From Massilia timonae CCUG 45783 (GTDB lineage: Bacteria; Pseudomonadota; Gammaproteobacteria; Burkholderiales; Burkholderiaceae_D), in NCBI RefSeq assembly GCF_000315425.1, contig NZ_JH992925.1:517128-581127 (forward strand): 64,000 bases of DNA. The letters run 5' to 3'. The stretch's first letter is position 1. Each line of letters opens with the position of its first letter. This document shows, piece by piece, positions 54,235-62,310 of this stretch. A model generated the notes under the pieces. The model did not search any database, was not told where the DNA came from, and saw only the letters and a program-made list of their open reading frames with translations. The position numbers and the translations under genes are program-made.

Positions 54235-54606
54235 ATGGCAACCGTGCAGCCCGCCGACCAGCAATTCTTCGCGCGCCTCGCCGAACTCAACGAGAAGTTC
54301 GCGGCGCGGCTGCCGTCGACCATGGAGCGCCTGGCGGCGCTGTCGCAGCAACTGGAGCGCGCCGGCGAGCCGGGCTTCGACGTCGCGCCGGCGGCCGGCG
54401 AAGTGCAGGCCATGCTGCACACGCTGGCCGGCTCGGCGGCCACCTTCGGCTTTCGCGGCCTGGGCCACCATGCGCGCCTGCTGGAACAGCGGCTAAGGGT
54501 GTTGCGCGCTTTCGATGTGGTGGCCGCCACGGAGTGGCAAGCCTGGCGCGCGGAACTCGACGAATACGTCCGCGTCGCGCATCGCGACCCAAAATCCCTT
54601 GGCTGA
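54235..54606 (+). CDS. Hpt-domain phosphotransfer protein
   Basis: A 123-residue protein built of one histidine phosphotransfer domain. The phosphorylatable His is in MLHTLAGSAATFGFRGLG (about 60-78), which matches the HxLxGxxxxxG pattern. Such proteins relay phosphate between kinases and response regulators; the partner is not in the window. It lies 9 bases after upp. Confidence 0.8.
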   Translation: MATVQPADQQFFARLAELNEKFAARLPSTMERLAALSQQLERAGEPGFDVAPAAGEVQAMLHTLAGSAATFGFRGLGHHARLLEQRLRVLRAFDVVAATEWQAWRAELDEYVRVAHRDPKSLG

Positions 54607-54948
54607 GCGCTCGCCAGGGCGCTCACTCGCGCGCGGCGCTACGCAAGCGGCATGCGCAAACTCGCGGCAGAGCGGAATTTGATTCATCGCAAACATTTGG
54701 TCGAGTCTTACGCCTATATTTTCCCTCGTACGGGATAAAAACGCGCGCTCTCCTATTTATTGAATTTTAGAATCGTTGCAGCCAGGCGGTTTTTTTATTT
54801 AACGAAGAGGGTGCGCGCCGGTTTTATTCGGTATAATACGGGATCGTTGGGTTCGAGGTAGTAGTGCAGTCTGTCTGTCATTTCTTTCTTGCTTCTTCAA
54901 ACGATCTGAAACGGGCGCAAGCCCAACTAACCGAAATAGGAAATTGTA
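54607..54948 (+). promoter_or_regulatory. csp upstream region: promoter and structured 5' leader
   Basis: 342 bases without a gene. A perfect -10 box TATAAT lies at 54832-54837 (no clear -35), giving a leader of about 105 bases before the cold-shock start, as usual for csp genes. In the leader GTTGGGTT (54846-54853) can pair with AGCCCAAC (54920-54927), while GGGC (54913-54916) pairs with GCCC (54921-54924) around a GCAA tetraloop; the two exclude each other. The ribosome site AGGAA is at 54938-54942. The first 200 bases hold nothing I recognise. Confidence 0.6.
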
Positions 54949-55152
54949 ATGGCAACTGGCATCGTTAAATGGTTCAATGACTCGAAGGGCTTCGGCTTCA
55001 TCACCCCTGATGAAGGCGGCGAAGATCTGTTCGCGCACTTCTCGGCTATCCAGAGCACCGGCTTCAAGTCGCTGCAGGAGAACCAGCGCGTTTCGTTCGA
55101 CGTGACCACCGGTCCGAAGGGCAAGCAAGCCTCGAACATCCAGCCTCTGTAA
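54949..55152 (+). CDS. cspA: cold-shock protein (CspA family)
   Basis: A 67-residue OB-fold RNA chaperone. RNP1 KGFGFI (13-18) and RNP2 LFAHFSAI (27-34) are intact, with the usual NGIVKWFND-type start (TGIVKWFND). It binds single-stranded RNA/DNA and melts secondary structure. The leader and terminator are described separately. Which numbered csp paralog it is cannot be told. Confidence 0.96.
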   Translation: MATGIVKWFNDSKGFGFITPDEGGEDLFAHFSAIQSTGFKSLQENQRVSFDVTTGPKGKQASNIQPL

Positions 55153-55174
55153 TAGCCCAAGGGCTTTACGAGAT

Positions 55175-55207
55175 AAAAATCCCCGGAATTGCCGGGGATT
55201 TTTTTTG
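55175..55207 (+). terminator. rho-independent terminator of the csp gene
   Basis: ATCCCCGG (55179-55186) pairs with CCGGGGAT (55192-55199) around AATTG, extended by flanking A/T pairs, and is followed by eight T. It ends about 55 bases before the convergent LysR gene. Confidence 0.9.
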
Positions 55208-55263
55208 CCTGTACTCCTCGAATCTTCCTCCGGCCTTCCCTGGCCCGGGCGGTAGCGGCGGCC

Positions 55264-56169
55264 TCAGGAATGGCGCCAGTAATCCGGCGCGGCGTAGCTG
55301 CGGCGCAGGAAATCCACGAAGGCGCGGATCCGCAGCGGCAGGTGGCGACGCTGGGCGAACACGGCATGGACGTCGTTGCCGGGCGCGGCGAAGTCGTCCA
55401 GCACCGTCACCAGTTCGCCGCTCGCGATCTGGCCGCCCACTTCCCACATCGAACGCCAGGCCAGGCCCTTGCCGGCCAGCGCCCAGGCATGCAGCACGGC
55501 GCCGTCGTTGCACACCATATTGCCGCCCACTTTCAGGGTCACCGGCTTGCCGTCGTCGATGAAGGTCCAGCCGCGCTGGCTGCCTTCGCTGCTGATCGGC
55601 AGGCAGTTGTGGCGCGCCAGGTCGGCCAGTTGGCGCGGCCAGCCGTGGCGCTTGAGATAGGCCGGGGAGGCCACCACCACGCGCCGGTTGTCGGCCAGCT
55701 TGACGCCGACCAGGTTCGAGTCGTCGAGGCTGGCGATGCGGATGGCCACGTCCACGCCTTCGGCCACCAGGTCGACCACGCGGTCGGACAGGTTCAGGTT
55801 GATGCTGACGTCGCGGTGTTCGGCCAGGAACGAGGGCAGCAGCGGCGCCACGTGCTGGCGCCCGAAGCCGGCCGGCGCCGACACCGTCAGGTGGCCCGAG
55901 GCGCGCATGCTGTGCTCCGAAATGGCCGACTCGGCGTCGCCCACCTCGGCCAGGATGCGCTGGCAATCCTCGAGGAAGGCGCTGCCTTCGTCGGTCAGGA
56001 CCAGGCGCCGCGTCGTGCGCTGCAGCAGCTTGACCCCGAGCCGGGCCTCGAGCGCGTCGAGGCGGCGGCCGATCATGGCCGGGGCGATGCCCTCGGCGCG
56101 CGCCGCGGCGGACAGGCTGCCGCGCGCGACGACCTCGACGAAGGTCGCCATCTGGGTGAATTTGCCCAT
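55264..56169 (-). CDS. LysR-family transcriptional regulator
   Basis: A 301-residue regulator. The N-terminal winged helix (MGKFTQMATFVEVVARGSLSAAARAEG, then APAMIGRRLDALEARLGVKLLQRTTRRL) is typical LysR; the C-terminal periplasmic-binding-type effector domain covers about 90-295. The start at 56169 gives the standard helix; the longer open frame upstream runs through the intergenic region. It is divergent from aceB, which is the likely target, and repeated TTGATRCAAA elements lie between them. The effector is unknown. Confidence 0.92.
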   Translation of the reverse strand: MGKFTQMATFVEVVARGSLSAAARAEGIAPAMIGRRLDALEARLGVKLLQRTTRRLVLTDEGSAFLEDCQRILAEVGDAESAISEHSMRASGHLTVSAPAGFGRQHVAPLLPSFLAEHRDVSINLNLSDRVVDLVAEGVDVAIRIASLDDSNLVGVKLADNRRVVVASPAYLKRHGWPRQLADLARHNCLPISSEGSQRGWTFIDDGKPVTLKVGGNMVCNDGAVLHAWALAGKGLAWRSMWEVGGQIASGELVTVLDDFAAPGNDVHAVFAQRRHLPLRIRAFVDFLRRSYAAPDYWRHS

Positions 56170-56194
56170 GTTCTTTACCCGTTCCCGCCTCTTA

Positions 56195-56270
56195 TTTGAT
56201 ACAAAAACACACGGATGCTGTGAGAATTTGTATGGTTTAGCGCTATTCAGGTGAATATACTTGATGCAAA
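56195..56270. promoter_or_regulatory. candidate operator repeats between the LysR gene and aceB
   Basis: TTGATACAAA at 56196-56205 and TTGATGCAAA at 56261-56270 are near-identical direct repeats 65 bases apart. ATACAAA (56199-56205) also forms an inverted pair with TTTGTAT (56227-56233). This layout suits a LysR-type regulator with a recognition and an activation site. Binding is inferred. Confidence 0.5.
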
Positions 56271-56340
56271 GACAAACGCCAAGAAGCGCCCGTGGCGGGC
56301 GCGGCGTCGCACGCATTGTTCATCAAACTCAGGAGGCCCT

Positions 56341-57930
56341 ATGTCCCTCACCATCCCCGCCGGCATGCAGATCACGGGCGAAATCAAGCCCGGCTACGAA
56401 AACATCCTGGTCCCGGAAGCCCTCGAACTCGTGGTCCGGCTGGCGCGCGCCTTCGCCCCGCGCCGCCAGGAATTGCTGGCCGCACGCGCAGAGCGGGCGC
56501 GCCGGCTCGACGCCGGCGAACGTCCGGACTTCTTATCCGAGACCGCCCATATCCGCGACGGCGACTGGCGGATCGCGCCGATCCCGCCGGCGCTGGCTTG
56601 CCGGCGCGTCGAAATCACCGGCCCGGTCGAGCGCAAGATGGTCATCAACGCCCTCAATTCGGGCGCCGACAGCTATATGACCGACTTCGAGGATTCGAAC
56701 ACGCCGAACTGGGACAACCAGATCCAGGGCCAGGTCAACCTGTTCGATGCTGTCCGCAAAACCATTTCGCTGGAGCAGAACGGCAAGTCTTACCGGCTCA
56801 ATGACAAGGTGGCGACCCTGATCGTGCGTCCGCGCGGCTGGCACCTGGACGAAAAGCACGTGCTGGTCGACGGCCAGCGCGTCTCGGGCGGCATCGTCGA
56901 TTTCGCGCTGTTCATGTTCCACAACGCGAAGGAATTGCTGGCGCGCGGGGCCGGTCCGTACTTTTACCTGCCGAAGCTGGAATCGCACCTCGAAGCGCGC
57001 CTGTGGAACGACGTGTTCGTGATGACCCAGGACGCGCTGGGCCTGCCGCAGGGCACGATCAAGGCGACGGTGCTGATCGAGACCATTCTGGCCGCCTTCG
57101 AGATGGACGAGATCCTGTACGAGTTGCGCGAGCACAGCGCCGGCCTGAACGCCGGCCGCTGGGATTACATCTTCTCGTGCATCAAGAAGTTCAAGCATGA
57201 CCGCGACTTCTGCCTGGCCGACCGCGCCAAGGTGACGATGACGGCGCCGTTCATGCGCGCCTATGCGCTGCTGCTGCTCAAGACCTGCCACCGGCGCGGC
57301 GCGCCGGCCATCGGCGGCATGTCGGCCCTGATTCCGATCAAGAACGATCCCGAGAAAAACGAGATCGCGATGGGCGGCGTGCGCACCGACAAGGCGCGCG
57401 ATGCCACGGATGGCTATGACGGCGGCTGGGTCGCGCACCCGGGCCTGGTCGGGCTGGCGATGGAAGAGTTCACCAAGGTGCTGGGCGACAGGCCCAACCA
57501 GTTCGAGAAGCAGCGTCCGGATGTCGAGGTGACAGCCGCGCAATTGCTCGATTTCCAGCCCGAGACGCCGATCACCGAAGCCGGCCTGCGCTACAACATC
57601 AATGTCGGCATCCACTACCTGGGCGCCTGGTTGGCCGGCAATGGCTGCGTGCCGATCCACAACCTGATGGAAGACGCGGCGACGGCCGAGATCAGTCGCT
57701 CGCAGGTGTGGCAGTGGATCCGTTCGCCGAAGGGTGTGCTGGACGATGGCCGCAAGGTCACGGCGGACATGGTGCGGGCGATGATTCCCGAGGAACTGGA
57801 CAAGGTGAAGGTGGTGGCGGCCGACGGCACGCATGCGAGCTACGAGCGCGCGGCGGTGATCTTCGAACAGATGTCGACTTCGGACGAATTCGCCGAGTTC
57901 CTGACCCTGCCGCTGTACGAAGAGATCTGA
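56341..57930 (+). CDS. aceB: malate synthase A
   Basis: A 529-residue TIM-barrel enzyme joining glyoxylate and acetyl-CoA to malate in the glyoxylate cycle. Motifs are YMTDFEDSNTPNWDNQ, LIVRPRGWHLDEKHV, FYLPKLESH, IKATVLIETI and CHRRGAPAIGGMSA. An AGGAGG-type box lies just before the ATG. Isocitrate lyase is not in the window. A divergent LysR gene upstream may control it; a hairpin follows the stop. Confidence 0.96.
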   Translation: MSLTIPAGMQITGEIKPGYENILVPEALELVVRLARAFAPRRQELLAARAERARRLDAGERPDFLSETAHIRDGDWRIAPIPPALACRRVEITGPVERKMVINALNSGADSYMTDFEDSNTPNWDNQIQGQVNLFDAVRKTISLEQNGKSYRLNDKVATLIVRPRGWHLDEKHVLVDGQRVSGGIVDFALFMFHNAKELLARGAGPYFYLPKLESHLEARLWNDVFVMTQDALGLPQGTIKATVLIETILAAFEMDEILYELREHSAGLNAGRWDYIFSCIKKFKHDRDFCLADRAKVTMTAPFMRAYALLLLKTCHRRGAPAIGGMSALIPIKNDPEKNEIAMGGVRTDKARDATDGYDGGWVAHPGLVGLAMEEFTKVLGDRPNQFEKQRPDVEVTAAQLLDFQPETPITEAGLRYNINVGIHYLGAWLAGNGCVPIHNLMEDAATAEISRSQVWQWIRSPKGVLDDGRKVTADMVRAMIPEELDKVKVVAADGTHASYERAAVIFEQMSTSDEFAEFLTLPLYEEI

Positions 57931-57936
57931 TGCATC

Positions 57937-57964
57937 CGCGTGGGCGGCCCTGGCCGTCCACGCG
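57937..57964. terminator. strong hairpin between aceB and gloB
   Basis: CGCGTGGGCGGCC and GGCCGTCCACGCG form a 13-bp stem with one G-T pair and a very short loop. The genes converge here, so it may end both transcripts, but no U run follows. Confidence 0.5.
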
Positions 57965-57979
57965 TCGGGGCGGCCTCGC

Positions 57980-58780
57980 TCAGAACGTATTCTTCCATTC
58001 GCGCAGCGCCGCGAAAGTGTCGACCGGCGTCGCCGCCGGCTGCAGGCGGCCGGCGTCGACCAGGCTGTGCGCGATGCGCGGCAGCCGATAGCGCAGGAAG
58101 GGATTGGTCGCCTTCTCGATCGCGATCGTCGACGGGATCGTCGGCTGGCCGGCCTCGCGCCGGGCGCCATCGGCCAGCACGCGCGCATCGAGCGCGGCAT
58201 TGCCCGGCTCGACCGCCTGGGCGAAGCGCAGGTTCGACAGCGTATATTCGTGCGCGCAATACACCAGCGTCTCGTCCGGTAGCGTCGTGAATTTCTCGAG
58301 CGACTCCATCATCTGGCGCGGCGTGCCTTCGAACAGCCGCCCGCAGCCCGCGCCGAACAGCGTGTCGCCGCAGAACAGCCAAGGTGCGTCTTCGTCGCGC
58401 CGCACGTAGGCGATGTGGCCCAGCGTATGGCCCGGCACGTCCAGCACGTCGAGGGCAAGATCCAGCCCCGGCACCGCGATGCGTTCACCCTCGCCGAGCG
58501 GATGCGTCACGAGCGCGATGCCGTCGTCCCGCGGTCCGAACACGGGCACGTCCCACTCCTCGAGCAAGCCCGGCACACCCCCGATATGGTCAGCATGATG
58601 ATGGGTGAGTAAAATGGCGGTCAGGCGCAGCTTGTGCGCGGCCAGGGCGGCCTTGACCGGTCCGGCCTCGCCAGGGTCGACGATGGCCGCGTTGCTGCCG
58701 TCGTGAATGAGCCAGAGATAATTGTCTTTAAAGGCAGGAAGCGTCAATACCGCCAGGTGTGTGCGGGGAAGAGTCGTCAT
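57980..58780 (-). CDS. gloB: hydroxyacylglutathione hydrolase (glyoxalase II)
   Basis: A 266-residue metallo-beta-lactamase-fold enzyme that hydrolyses S-lactoylglutathione in methylglyoxal detoxification. The metal motif is LTHHHADHIGG (about 58-68), with PGHTLGHIAY, GDTLFGAGCGR and CAHEYTLSNLRFA supplying further ligands and substrate contacts. The start at 58780 gives MTTLPRTHLAVLTLPAFKDN; the upstream in-frame ATG at 58819 lies antisense to the next gene. Divergent from the methyltransferase gene 26 bases away. Confidence 0.96.
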   Translation of the reverse strand: MTTLPRTHLAVLTLPAFKDNYLWLIHDGSNAAIVDPGEAGPVKAALAAHKLRLTAILLTHHHADHIGGVPGLLEEWDVPVFGPRDDGIALVTHPLGEGERIAVPGLDLALDVLDVPGHTLGHIAYVRRDEDAPWLFCGDTLFGAGCGRLFEGTPRQMMESLEKFTTLPDETLVYCAHEYTLSNLRFAQAVEPGNAALDARVLADGARREAGQPTIPSTIAIEKATNPFLRYRLPRIAHSLVDAGRLQPAATPVDTFAALREWKNTF

Positions 58781-58806
58781 GGTGAACCGTGGGTCAAAGA
58801 GGTGGC

Positions 58807-59595
58807 ATGGATAGCGCATCCGAAAAATCCATTATAGCGCTCGACAACTGGCTGCAATCGCCGGCGGGCGCCTACGTGCGCGCGTTCGAGCAGGCTTGCC
58901 TGGACGAGCTCACGGTGGATATCTTCGGCTTCAACGCGCTGCAGATCGGCGTGCCCCAGCTCGATGCGCTGGCGGCCAGCCGCATGCCCAATAAATGGCA
59001 GGCGGCGACGCGCACGGCGCATGCGGACGAACTCGCGTTCGCCGCGGGCGGCAAGCAGATCGCGGTCGCGGTCGACTTCGAGGAGCTGCCGTTCGCCACC
59101 AGCAGCATCGATCTGGTGGTGTTGCCGCACGTGCTGGAGTTCGCGCTCGAGCCGCACCAGGTCTTGCGCGAAGTCGAGCGGGTCTTGATTCCGGAGGGGC
59201 AGGTGATCATCTGCGGCTTCAACCCGGCCAGCCTGTGGGGCATGCGCCAGGGCTTCCGGCGCGTCACGCAGAGCGACTACCTGCCCGAGTCCGGCGAATT
59301 CATTTCTTTGCCGCGCCTCAAAGACTGGCTAAAATTGCTGAACCTGGGCGTGACCCGCAGCCATTTTGGCTGCTACGCCCCGCCGTGCCGCACGGCCCAC
59401 TGGCTCAGCCGCTTCGCGATGATGGAATCGGCGGGCGCACGCTGGTGGCCGTATCTCGGCGCGGTCTACGTGGTGCATGCGATCAAGCGGGTCAAGGGCA
59501 TGCACATCATCGGTCCCGCATGGAACAAGAAAGCGAGCAAGCGGCCGGCGGCAGTGCCGGCAGCGAACAGGAATGAGCGAACAACAAGCGAATGA
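58807..59595 (+). CDS. class I methyltransferase-like protein with altered motif I
   Basis: A 262-residue protein of the methyltransferase type found between gloB and rnhA in many betaproteobacteria. The C-terminal half keeps ELPFATSSIDLVVLPHVLEF and VLIPEGQVIICGFNPASLW, which match motifs IV to VI. The SAM loop normally written GxGxG reads LQIGVPQLD, so cofactor binding may differ. Its 3' end overlaps rnhA by 23 bases. Substrate unknown. Confidence 0.78.
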   Translation: MDSASEKSIIALDNWLQSPAGAYVRAFEQACLDELTVDIFGFNALQIGVPQLDALAASRMPNKWQAATRTAHADELAFAAGGKQIAVAVDFEELPFATSSIDLVVLPHVLEFALEPHQVLREVERVLIPEGQVIICGFNPASLWGMRQGFRRVTQSDYLPESGEFISLPRLKDWLKLLNLGVTRSHFGCYAPPCRTAHWLSRFAMMESAGARWWPYLGAVYVVHAIKRVKGMHIIGPAWNKKASKRPAAVPAANRNERTTSE

Positions 59596-60040
59596 AGTGA
59601 GCGCGACGCAGGTCGAGATTTATACCGACGGCGCGTGCAAGGGCAATCCAGGCACGGGCGGCTGGGGCGCGCTCCTGGTCTCGAATGGTCACGAGAAGGA
59701 AATCTTCGGCGGCGAGCCGAACACCACCAATAACCGCATGGAATTGCGCGCCGTGATCGAGGCGCTCGGCGTCCTGAACCGTCCGTGCAAGGTCGTGCTG
59801 CACACCGACAGCCAGTACGTGCAGAAGGGGATCTCGGAATGGATCCACGGCTGGAAGGCGCGCGGCTGGAAGACGGCGGCCAAGGAACCGGTCAAGAACG
59901 ACGACTTGTGGAAGGCGCTCGACCAGGCGCAGCAGCAGCACGCCGTCGAATGGCGCTGGGTGCGCGGACACAACGGCCATCCGGGCAACGAGCGGGCCGA
60001 CGTGTTGGCCAATCGCGGCGCCGCCTCCGTGCGGCGCTGA
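59573..60040 (+). CDS. rnhA: ribonuclease HI
   Basis: A 155-residue enzyme that cuts the RNA strand of RNA/DNA hybrids. Catalytic residues are visible: Asp in VEIYTDGACKGNPG, Glu in NRMELRAV, Asp in LHTDSQYV and the final Asp in NERADVLAN. The ATG at 59573 lies within the end of the methyltransferase gene. It is followed by dnaQ, the usual pairing. Confidence 0.97.
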   Translation: MSEQQANEVSATQVEIYTDGACKGNPGTGGWGALLVSNGHEKEIFGGEPNTTNNRMELRAVIEALGVLNRPCKVVLHTDSQYVQKGISEWIHGWKARGWKTAAKEPVKNDDLWKALDQAQQQHAVEWRWVRGHNGHPGNERADVLANRGAASVRR

Positions 60041-60113
60041 GCCTTTCATCGCCGGAAGGCAAGGGCGGCCTTTGTTATACTTCGGTCCGCTTCATTTCAT
60101 CAAGTAGAACACC

Positions 60114-60821
60114 ATGCGCCAGATCGTCCTCGACACTGAAACCACCGGCCTGAATCCTCGCACGGGCGACCGCGTCATCGAGGTCGGCTGCGTCGAAATC
60201 TTCAACCGCAAGCTCACCGGCAATAATTTTCATCGCTATATCAATCCCGAACGCGAGTCGGACGAGGCGGCGCTCGCCGTCCACGGTTTGACCACCGAGT
60301 TCTTGAGCGACAAGCCGAAGTTCCATGAGATCGCCGAAGAATTGCGCGAGTTCGTGCAGGGCGCCGAGGTCATCATCCACAACGCGCCGTTCGACCTGGG
60401 CTTCCTGAACCACGAATTCACCCGCATCGGCCTCCCGCCGTTCGTCGAACACTGCAGCGGCGTGATCGACACCCTGGTGCACGCCAAGGAACTCCATCCG
60501 GGCAAGCGCAATTCGCTGGACGCGCTGTGCGACCGCTACGAGATCTCGAACGCGCACCGCAAGCTGCACGGCGCGCTGCTCGACTCGGAGCTGCTGGCCG
60601 ACGTCTACCTGGCGATGACCCGCGGCCAGAACTCGCTGACGATGGACGTCGAAGTCGAAAGCGCGAACGCCGGCGACGCGCTCGAAGTGGTGCCGCTGGG
60701 CGAGATCATCGTGGTCGCGGCCAGCGCCGACGAACTCGCGGCGCACGACGACGTGCTGGTCGGCCTCGACAAGAACGTGAAAGGCAGCTGCGTGTGGAGG
60801 AATTATTCTCCGCAGGGGTGA
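60114..60821 (+). CDS. dnaQ: DNA polymerase III epsilon subunit
   Basis: A 235-residue 3'-5' proofreading exonuclease. The DEDDh residues are seen in IVLDTETTGL (Exo I), IHNAPFDLGFL (Exo II) and HGALLDSELLADVY (Exo III with His). The C-terminal segment that tethers to the alpha subunit is present and slightly divergent. It lies 73 bases after rnhA. Confidence 0.97.
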   Translation: MRQIVLDTETTGLNPRTGDRVIEVGCVEIFNRKLTGNNFHRYINPERESDEAALAVHGLTTEFLSDKPKFHEIAEELREFVQGAEVIIHNAPFDLGFLNHEFTRIGLPPFVEHCSGVIDTLVHAKELHPGKRNSLDALCDRYEISNAHRKLHGALLDSELLADVYLAMTRGQNSLTMDVEVESANAGDALEVVPLGEIIVVAASADELAAHDDVLVGLDKNVKGSCVWRNYSPQG

Positions 60822-60846
60822 CGAGACAGTGATTCTGTGCCATAAT
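60818..60846 (+). promoter_or_regulatory. candidate promoter of tRNA-Val
   Basis: GTGACG (60818-60823) and CATAAT (60841-60846) are 17 bases apart, and the tRNA begins 13 bases after the -10 box. Confidence 0.5.
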
Positions 60847-60858
60847 ACGCCTCGCTTC

Positions 60859-60933
60859 GGGAGGTTAGCTCAGGGGTAGAGCACTGCATTCACACTGCAG
60901 GGGTCGCAAGTTCGAAACTTGCACTTCCCACCA
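60859..60933 (+). tRNA. tRNA-Val (anticodon CAC)
   Basis: A complete cloverleaf with encoded CCA. The acceptor GGGAGGT pairs with ACTTCCC, the anticodon stem CTGCA/TGCAG encloses the loop TTCACAC (anticodon CAC, reading GUG), and the T arm contains GTTCGAAAC. It stands alone between dnaQ and an accessory segment and could be an integration site. Confidence 0.95.
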
Positions 60934-60947
60934 ACAGGATTCTTCGA

Positions 60948-60972
60948 AACGCCCGCGCCATGCGGGCGTTTT
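60948..60972 (+). terminator. terminator after tRNA-Val
   Basis: AACGCCCGC (60948-60956) pairs with GCGGGCGTT (60962-60970) around GCCAT, followed by a short T run. Confidence 0.75.
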
Positions 60973-61413
60973 GCGTTTGTGCTGTACCCGTTGCCATGAA
61001 TCCCGGTCCACCTTCCTATCCCCCGTCGCGGCCTTGTTCCAGCGGTCAGATGTGCTTCCTCATTGCAGCGCCTGTATTGCGAGTTTGCTGGCAGTGAGCT
61101 GTCTTTCGGCCACTGAGCGATCTGCCTGAGCGACCAACGCGCAGGGCTGCCCAGCCCGGCTTGATCCACGCCCAGGCAGCGCGCACCGGGTCGTTGTCCC
61201 AGCGCTGTCGAACGGGGCGCTCCGGCGCCGAAGGCGCCAGCGGGCGCTCGACGGCGGGCGAGCCACTTCTATCCAGCAGCTGCAGCGTATTGCGCTCGGG
61301 GCCATCAACAGATCGCGGGTACAGCGCCACCAAAATCAGGTCAACGTCGACTGGCTCAAAGTAGGTTTCCTGTCGGCAGATAGCATCGACGTATTGCGAC
61401 GTCGGGGACTTCA
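60973..61413. other. unassigned stretch between tRNA-Val and the BPSL0067 gene
   Basis: About 440 bases with no gene I can support. The minus strand stays open for much of it (61046-61522) and one piece, DVDLILVALYPRSVDGPERN, looks more protein-like than chance, but no family, start or ribosome site supports it. The base and codon pattern differs from the neighbouring core genes. It may be decayed accessory DNA. Confidence 0.4.
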
Positions 61414-61851
61414 ATGCCGCACGTTTATCAGAACGTTTCTGACCTTCAGGGCAAGGATCAAGTAGAGAACGGGGAATGTGTCCGTCTCGTCCAACACTTT
61501 CTTCCGCACGTGGGTCATACATCGACCTGGAGGCCTGGGGAGCGCGTTATCGACATACTGGAACGCGGTGGGCATATTGAGCAGGGAACTGCCGTCGCTA
61601 CCTTTGTGAATGGCAGGTATCCCACTGGCGCCCACAAGCATGCGGGTTTCTACGACGGCGTGGTTACCAGCTGCGCCGCAAAGACAAGTGCAGGTCGTTG
61701 TAGTGTCATGGGCATAGTCCTGATGGATCAGTGGCGGGCAAAGCCCAGGATCGCAAGGCGTACGGTGTATCGGCGGGGTGGTATGTATTCGAACGGGGAC
61801 TTCCCCGATATCTCCAATAATGCCGAAGCCCTTTACACCATTGCACGCTGA
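61414..61851 (+). CDS. BPSL0067-family protein, putative peptidoglycan amidase-type effector
   Basis: A 145-residue protein of the BPSL0067 family, which resembles NlpC/P60-CHAP cysteine peptidases. The likely catalytic Cys22 is in NGECVRLVQHF, the His is in AHKHAGFY (74-76), and VMDQW-like LMDQW follows at about 104-107; VATFVNGRYP and PDISNNAEAL are further family blocks. There is no signal peptide, which fits a cargo protein injected by a contact-dependent system. The next gene, 12 bases downstream, encodes an exported STY0301-type protein. I infer an effector/immunity pair; this is from family memory and gene order, not from a search. Confidence 0.72.
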   Translation: MPHVYQNVSDLQGKDQVENGECVRLVQHFLPHVGHTSTWRPGERVIDILERGGHIEQGTAVATFVNGRYPTGAHKHAGFYDGVVTSCAAKTSAGRCSVMGIVLMDQWRAKPRIARRTVYRRGGMYSNGDFPDISNNAEALYTIAR

Positions 61852-61863
61852 CCGGAGAGTCCA

Positions 61864-62310
61864 ATGCACCTGAACCTGCTATACGTTGTAGCCTGTGTGG
61901 CTGTGGGCATGTCCTGTGGTTCGGCGAAAGCTGAACAGCGCATTGTCTGTCCTCCTGCAGTCATGTCCGACCAGATTAAAGTCCAAGGCCCCCCTGGCTG
62001 GGCTGGAGCCTACCTGCCGGACATCAAGTTGAAGCTCGACAGTGCAGGCGCCCGCCTTGGGCCACTGGAGCAGGAAGGCGTGCTCAAGGGTGATGTTATC
62101 CAGAAGGGCGACACGGTGGAGCACAAGTTCTCGCTGACCGGGGGCGTCGCCGGCCAGCTGGACAAATGGATGGTCTGTACGTACGGAGGCAATGTATATC
62201 TGGCCCAGAAGTTGCCGAGCGCGACAGAGGAATGTACCGTTACCTATCGGCGTGAAACAGACACGAAAGCCAACCCGCCGTATGCCATGTCGGCCATTTC
62301 GTGCAAGTAG
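61864..62310 (+). CDS. STY0301-family exported protein, putative immunity
   Basis: A 148-residue protein with a signal peptide (1-23, ending AKA) and a mature part resembling the STY0301 family: an early IVCPPAV, a central DKWMVCTYGG, then NVYLAQKLPS, EECTVTYR and a terminal SCK. Four Cys in the mature part could form two disulfides. The periplasmic location suits an inhibitor of a peptidoglycan-cutting toxin. GGAG lies 7 bases before the ATG. It is expressed together with the BPSL0067-type gene. Confidence 0.72.
   Translation: MHLNLLYVVACVAVGMSCGSAKAEQRIVCPPAVMSDQIKVQGPPGWAGAYLPDIKLKLDSAGARLGPLEQEGVLKGDVIQKGDTVEHKFSLTGGVAGQLDKWMVCTYGGNVYLAQKLPSATEECTVTYRRETDTKANPPYAMSAISCK

Noticed and set aside
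61046..61522. 158-codon open frame on the minus strand after tRNA-Val
   Set aside because: No recognised family, no ribosome site, and it overlaps the better supported BPSL0067 gene; kept only as part of the unassigned stretch.
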